A stretch of DNA of 64,000 bases from Pontiella desulfatans (lineage in GTDB: Bacteria; Verrucomicrobiota; Kiritimatiellia; Kiritimatiellales; Pontiellaceae). The notes below the pieces were generated by a model that saw nothing but the letters and a program-made list of their open reading frames with translations, ran no database searches and had not been told where the DNA came from. Shown here in pieces: positions 61,684 through 64,000 of this stretch. The first letter of the stretch is position 1; the number at the start of each line of letters is the position of its first letter. Where the stretch lies: positions 3,100,001 through 3,164,000 of the forward strand of contig NZ_CAAHFG010000001.1 of assembly GCF_900890425.1 (NCBI RefSeq). Direction: 5' to 3'. The translations under genes and the position numbers were made by a program.

Positions 61684-62223
61684 TTATCCCTTCTCACTCA
61701 AGAGGGCGATCACCTCGTTGAGGATTTGCTGTTCCTCATCATTAAGGTGATTTGCATGCTTTGCCTTCGCAGCATAACGCACAATATTTGTTTGGACATC
61801 TCCCTCCAGTGAGGTGACCGCGCCGGAAAGTTTGCTTAGAGTGTTTTCTTGTAGCTGAAAACTTCTTTCAAGATGAAAGAGCGTTCTTGGGGAAACGTCA
61901 TAATCCGGATTTGTTTCAATCTGAACGATCTCAGCAAATTCAATATCAGATTTAACTGCAAGCTCCTCTCTCGTCAACTTATCCCGTCTTCGAAGCATTT
62001 CTACGAACATTCCAAAATCCTGGAATATGGTTTTCACGTTGCCTTGCTGACGGAACTCCGTCAAAGCGTGCTTAATTATTCCTTTCCCCTGTGCTGCCAG
62101 ACCCTCTATTGCTTCTAGTTCATCATCCTTTTCGTTGATACCGCTAGCGTCTACAAGATACGAACTAAGCAGAGAAGGAGTGAACGCATCCTTGCTACCT
62201 GTTTTGTTCTCACCTGAATTCAT
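61684..62223 (-). CDS. XRE-type helix-turn-helix regulator
   Basis: About 179 residues from the ATG at 62223 (GGAG ribosome site; the frame opens at 62235). The centre (FVEMLRRRDKLTREELAVKS, IQIETNPDYDVSPRTLFHL) is a recognisable XRE HTH. It has long N-terminal (LLSSYLVDASGINEKDDELE) and C-terminal extensions. The C-terminus is helical, ending NEVIALLSEKG. It overlaps the upstream sigma-like gene by 14 bases and is followed by the ImmA/IrrE gene. Likely the repressor cleaved by that protease (inference). Confidence 0.75.
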   Translation of the reverse strand: MNSGENKTGSKDAFTPSLLSSYLVDASGINEKDDELEAIEGLAAQGKGIIKHALTEFRQQGNVKTIFQDFGMFVEMLRRRDKLTREELAVKSDIEFAEIVQIETNPDYDVSPRTLFHLERSFQLQENTLSKLSGAVTSLEGDVQTNIVRYAAKAKHANHLNDEEQQILNEVIALLSEKG

Positions 62224-62788
62224 GGTTTTCTCCATTTTCGTTGTTGTCTAACTTTCTCCTAATTCGCTTCAAGATTCGGTTATAATTTCTATCATCCAAA
62301 CTGAAGCTGTTCATTATGGCTTTTTTGCCTTTGCCACGAATCATTGATTCGAAGACATTCCAGGCGAGTTCATCGTCTGAAAAAAATAGTTTATGTGCAT
62401 GATCAAAGGCGTCCTGCTCCCTAGCGCACTCGAATACTGGACTCGTATATGTTGCAATGCGTTCTTCACTAGCTTCTTTTTCTTCAAGTACCGTCGCTCC
62501 TTGGGTCGATTTCAATCCTTTACCAGCCCACCTTCCGCCAATATTTCTGATTACCCACCAAAAATGCAACCTTAGTTCAATGCCCCGTTTCCATTTATGA
62601 TCGCAATTTAAAGTCAACATAACGGCTTCATGCAAGATGTCATTTGCCGATCCATCTCGGGATTCTCGCAGATTAGCAACCTTCCACCTTCTTTTAGCCA
62701 TTTTCATCAGATGCGCAGAATCTTCATCTGATATATTCTCTAAAAATCCGCTTATTTCTTCCTGAGTATAATATTCATTCGAGTCCAT
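62210..62788 (-). CDS. Sigma-factor-like protein
   Basis: 192 residues, AAGGGTGA ribosome site. The N-terminal part (KMAKRRWKVANLRES, ANDILHEAVMLTLNCDHKWK, LRLHFWWVIRNIGG) resembles region 2 of small sigma-70-like factors. The C-terminal part (ESMIRGKGKKAIMNSFSLDD, YNRILKRIRRKL) resembles region 4. The match to ordinary ECF factors is weak. It may recognise the promoters of the divergent operon. First gene of the leftward operon. Confidence 0.55.
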   Translation of the reverse strand: MDSNEYYTQEEISGFLENISDEDSAHLMKMAKRRWKVANLRESRDGSANDILHEAVMLTLNCDHKWKRGIELRLHFWWVIRNIGGRWAGKGLKSTQGATVLEEKEASEERIATYTSPVFECAREQDAFDHAHKLFFSDDELAWNVFESMIRGKGKKAIMNSFSLDDRNYNRILKRIRRKLDNNENGENHEFR

Positions 62789-62990
62789 TGTTCGTCACCC
62801 TTTGTCATCTGGTTTGGAGCTCCCGTTCACATGTGTATGACAAGTTCAGCCAAATTGACGGACAAAAAAGTTCAATTTTCTTTTAGGCACGCATTTTTCA
62901 AATTTGATGTCCGTTTTTTTCGCACTACCCGTCATACCGATTTGAAAGCTGCACATGGTGTGTAGCTAAGAAATTACAGGTGAAATTAGA
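62789..62990. promoter_or_regulatory. Divergent promoter/operator region of the ubiquitin-like locus
   Basis: 202 bases between two divergent operons. It contains two inverted pairs suited to dimer binding: GACGGACAAAAAAG (near 62860) with GTCCGTTTTTTTC (near 62911), and GTATGAC (near 62836) with GTCATAC (near 62932). AT-rich segments between them can hold both promoters. It is the obvious place for the XRE protein to bind. AGGTGAAATTAGA precedes the ATG at 62991. Confidence 0.6.
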
Positions 62991-63299
62991 ATGACAGAAA
63001 AACATAATGAAGCAGAAGTTGTAGAACTCGAGGTGTATGCCAAAGCCCGCAAGCCTGTACCAAAGGATTGCAAACTATTCCGTATCAGAATTGACCGGGA
63101 AAAATATCTCGTTCAGCAAGCAGCGCTTACTGGTGCGGAGTTGCTAAAGCTCGCCGACAAGAAACCGGATCAATACCGGATACTGTTTAAAAAATGCAAC
63201 GGTAAGACAGTTGAAGTCCCATTGGATACGCACTTCAGCTTCCTCGACCCCGGAATCGAACGCTTTATGACCCAAAAACGTACCGCTCAGGAGGGTTGA
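62991..63299 (+). CDS. Ubiquitin-like protein (multiubiquitin family, single domain)
   Basis: 102 residues, AGGTGA ribosome site. Residues about 27-92 form the beta-grasp domain of the bacterial multiubiquitin family (KLFRIRIDREKYLV, LTGAELLKLADKKPDQYRIL, GKTVEVPLDTHFSFLDPGIE). The family usually has two or more repeats; here there is only one. The chain ends RTAQEG, with a C-terminal glycine as needed for adenylation and transfer by an E1 enzyme. An E2-fold protein and a JAB protein follow directly, so this is the modifier of a prokaryotic ubiquitin-like pathway. Confidence 0.85.
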   Translation: MTEKHNEAEVVELEVYAKARKPVPKDCKLFRIRIDREKYLVQQAALTGAELLKLADKKPDQYRILFKKCNGKTVEVPLDTHFSFLDPGIERFMTQKRTAQEG

Positions 63300-63302
63300 T
63301 CA

Positions 63303-63701
63303 ATGCGTCGCGACTTCACCCCCTATGACGAGGATCTTGCGTACCTAGAGAGCCTTGGGACACCCTGGGAAGCTGTGCGCGAAGGAAGCCGCCTCTGGTA
63401 TATTCTTCATGAATACCAGCCTCCTACGGGGTATATACCTGAAGCAGTTTCGGCAGCATTCATGCTGCCCCCGGCCTATCCTTCCACACAAATCGACATG
63501 GTTTATTTCCACCCACCCTTAAAGCGGGGCGATGGAAAAAATCCTGCCGCCCTTGCCAACCACAATCTCGATGGAAAGCAATGGCAACGCTGGTCACGGC
63601 ATCGCCCTGCCCCGGTGGATTGGAAAGACGGTGTCGATTTTCTAGGAACCCATGTGGCCTATATTGAAGGCGTCATCTCAGCCGAAGTCGAAGGAGCATA
63701 A
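63303..63701 (+). CDS. E2-like protein (prokaryotic E2 family E type) without cysteine
   Basis: 132 residues, AGGAGGG ribosome site, 3 bases after the ubiquitin-like gene stop. GYIPEAVSAAFMLPPAYPST, IDMVYFHPPLK, then LDGKQWQRWSRH and WKDGVDFLGTHVAYIEGV follow the pattern of E2-like family E proteins found with multiubiquitin. The chain contains no Cys at all, so it cannot form the usual E2 thioester. It could be a non-catalytic E2-fold adaptor, or transfer may use another residue. Its position between the modifier and the JAB/E1-type gene supports membership in the pathway. Confidence 0.82.
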   Translation: MRRDFTPYDEDLAYLESLGTPWEAVREGSRLWYILHEYQPPTGYIPEAVSAAFMLPPAYPSTQIDMVYFHPPLKRGDGKNPAALANHNLDGKQWQRWSRHRPAPVDWKDGVDFLGTHVAYIEGVISAEVEGA

Positions 63702-63702
63702 A

Positions 63703-64000
63703 ATGCAGTACAAATTAAGAATAGCAGGCATTCATTATGCTGAATTAAGAGATGCGCTATATCCCGGCGACTGGAAAGAAGCAGGGGCTATCGCAGTTTG
63801 TGGCCGGCGTGGTTCAGAAGGATGCACCACCTTGCTCGTGCAGAAAATCCATGCAGTTCCATTTGGTGCGTATCAGTCCCGTGAACCCGACTATCTTGAG
63901 TGGGATACACAATGGATGATCGACGTTCTCAACCACGCTGAATCAGAGGATCTTTCCTTGATTAAATTCCATAGCCATCCAGGTGGCGGGTCTTTCTTTT
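63703..64000 (+). CDS. JAB/MPN isopeptidase, N-terminal part (probably fused to E1; cut by window edge)
   Basis: Starts at 63703 with GAAGGAGC just upstream, one base after the E2-like gene stop, and is still open at base 64000. The visible 99 residues hold the MPN motif: DWKEAGAIAVCGRR (Glu26) and FHSHPGGG (His90, His92), with the rest (S/D) beyond the edge. JAB proteases of this kind process or remove ubiquitin-like tags, and in these operons the JAB domain is often followed in the same chain or next gene by a ThiF/E1 domain. Whether that is so here cannot be seen. Confidence 0.85.
   Translation, partial: MQYKLRIAGIHYAELRDALYPGDWKEAGAIAVCGRRGSEGCTTLLVQKIHAVPFGAYQSREPDYLEWDTQWMIDVLNHAESEDLSLIKFHSHPGGGSFF

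Noticed and set aside
60758-62788. Classical toxin-antitoxin pair
   Set aside because: XRE plus ImmA/IrrE with a sigma-like gene fits a cleavable-repressor switch better; no toxin fold is seen.

Overview
The window looks like chromosomal DNA of a marine polysaccharide-degrading bacterium of the Kiritimatiellota (Pontiella-like) or a close PVC relative. This is an inference from content. There are seven S1-type sulfatase domains at six loci, two GH106-like rhamnosidases, secreted beta-helix proteins, a PEP-CTERM anchor, an SHD1-like tail on a hydrolase, dockerin-like calcium-binding repeats and several families of long palindromic repeats. No rRNA or tRNA gene was recognised.

Layout. 1-6020 (minus) is a tight sulfatase / GH106 / sulfatase operon; the last gene runs off the left edge. 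6130-10472 (minus) holds two large paralogous repeat-rich surface proteins, the second with a PEP-CTERM anchor. 10617-13439 is a mosaic. A DUF4143-type ATPase lies between two copies of a short palindromic repeat, and outside these are gene fragments duplicated from the neighbouring secreted protein and from a GH106. 13812-17065 (plus) has two secreted beta-helix proteins. 17218-32681 (minus) is an operon-like row of very large secreted proteins: a beta-helix/sulfatase fusion, a putative new hydrolase with dockerin, a double sulfatase and a GH106. 32795-36336 carries two truncated genes and a large dockerin protein. 36610-41220 (plus) is a sugar module: a GH42 that has lost its N-terminus, a GntR/LacI-type regulator and a GPH-type sugar symporter. 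41387-43763 is a rearranged spot with an IS110-family element (and probable bridge-RNA region) next to half a sulfatase. 44199-50819 has a further sulfatase, a DUF5060 glycosidase, a frameshifted AT-rich GH43 and an IMPase/CysQ-like phosphatase.

From about 51188 the character changes to a plasmid- or ICE-like accessory island. It contains zinc-ribbon proteins, an ArdC-type antirestriction protein, many small conserved unknowns separated by intrinsic terminators, and a MoxR-type AAA+ ATPase with a VWA/metallopeptidase-like partner and a large SAP-motif protein. After a repeat-filled gap there is a divergent pair of operons. Leftward is a sigma-factor-like protein, an XRE-type regulator and an ImmA/IrrE metalloprotease. 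Rightward is a ubiquitin-like protein ending in glycine, an E2-fold protein with no cysteine at all, and a JAB/MPN isopeptidase cut by the window edge. This ubiquitin-like system with its putative protease-controlled switch is the most exciting feature.

How the parts work together (inference). The left 50 kb desulfates and cleaves sulfated, probably rhamnose-containing algal polysaccharide outside the cytoplasm. Released sugars would enter through the symporter under the regulator's control. The right 13 kb is an accessory, probably defence-type island unrelated to that metabolism.
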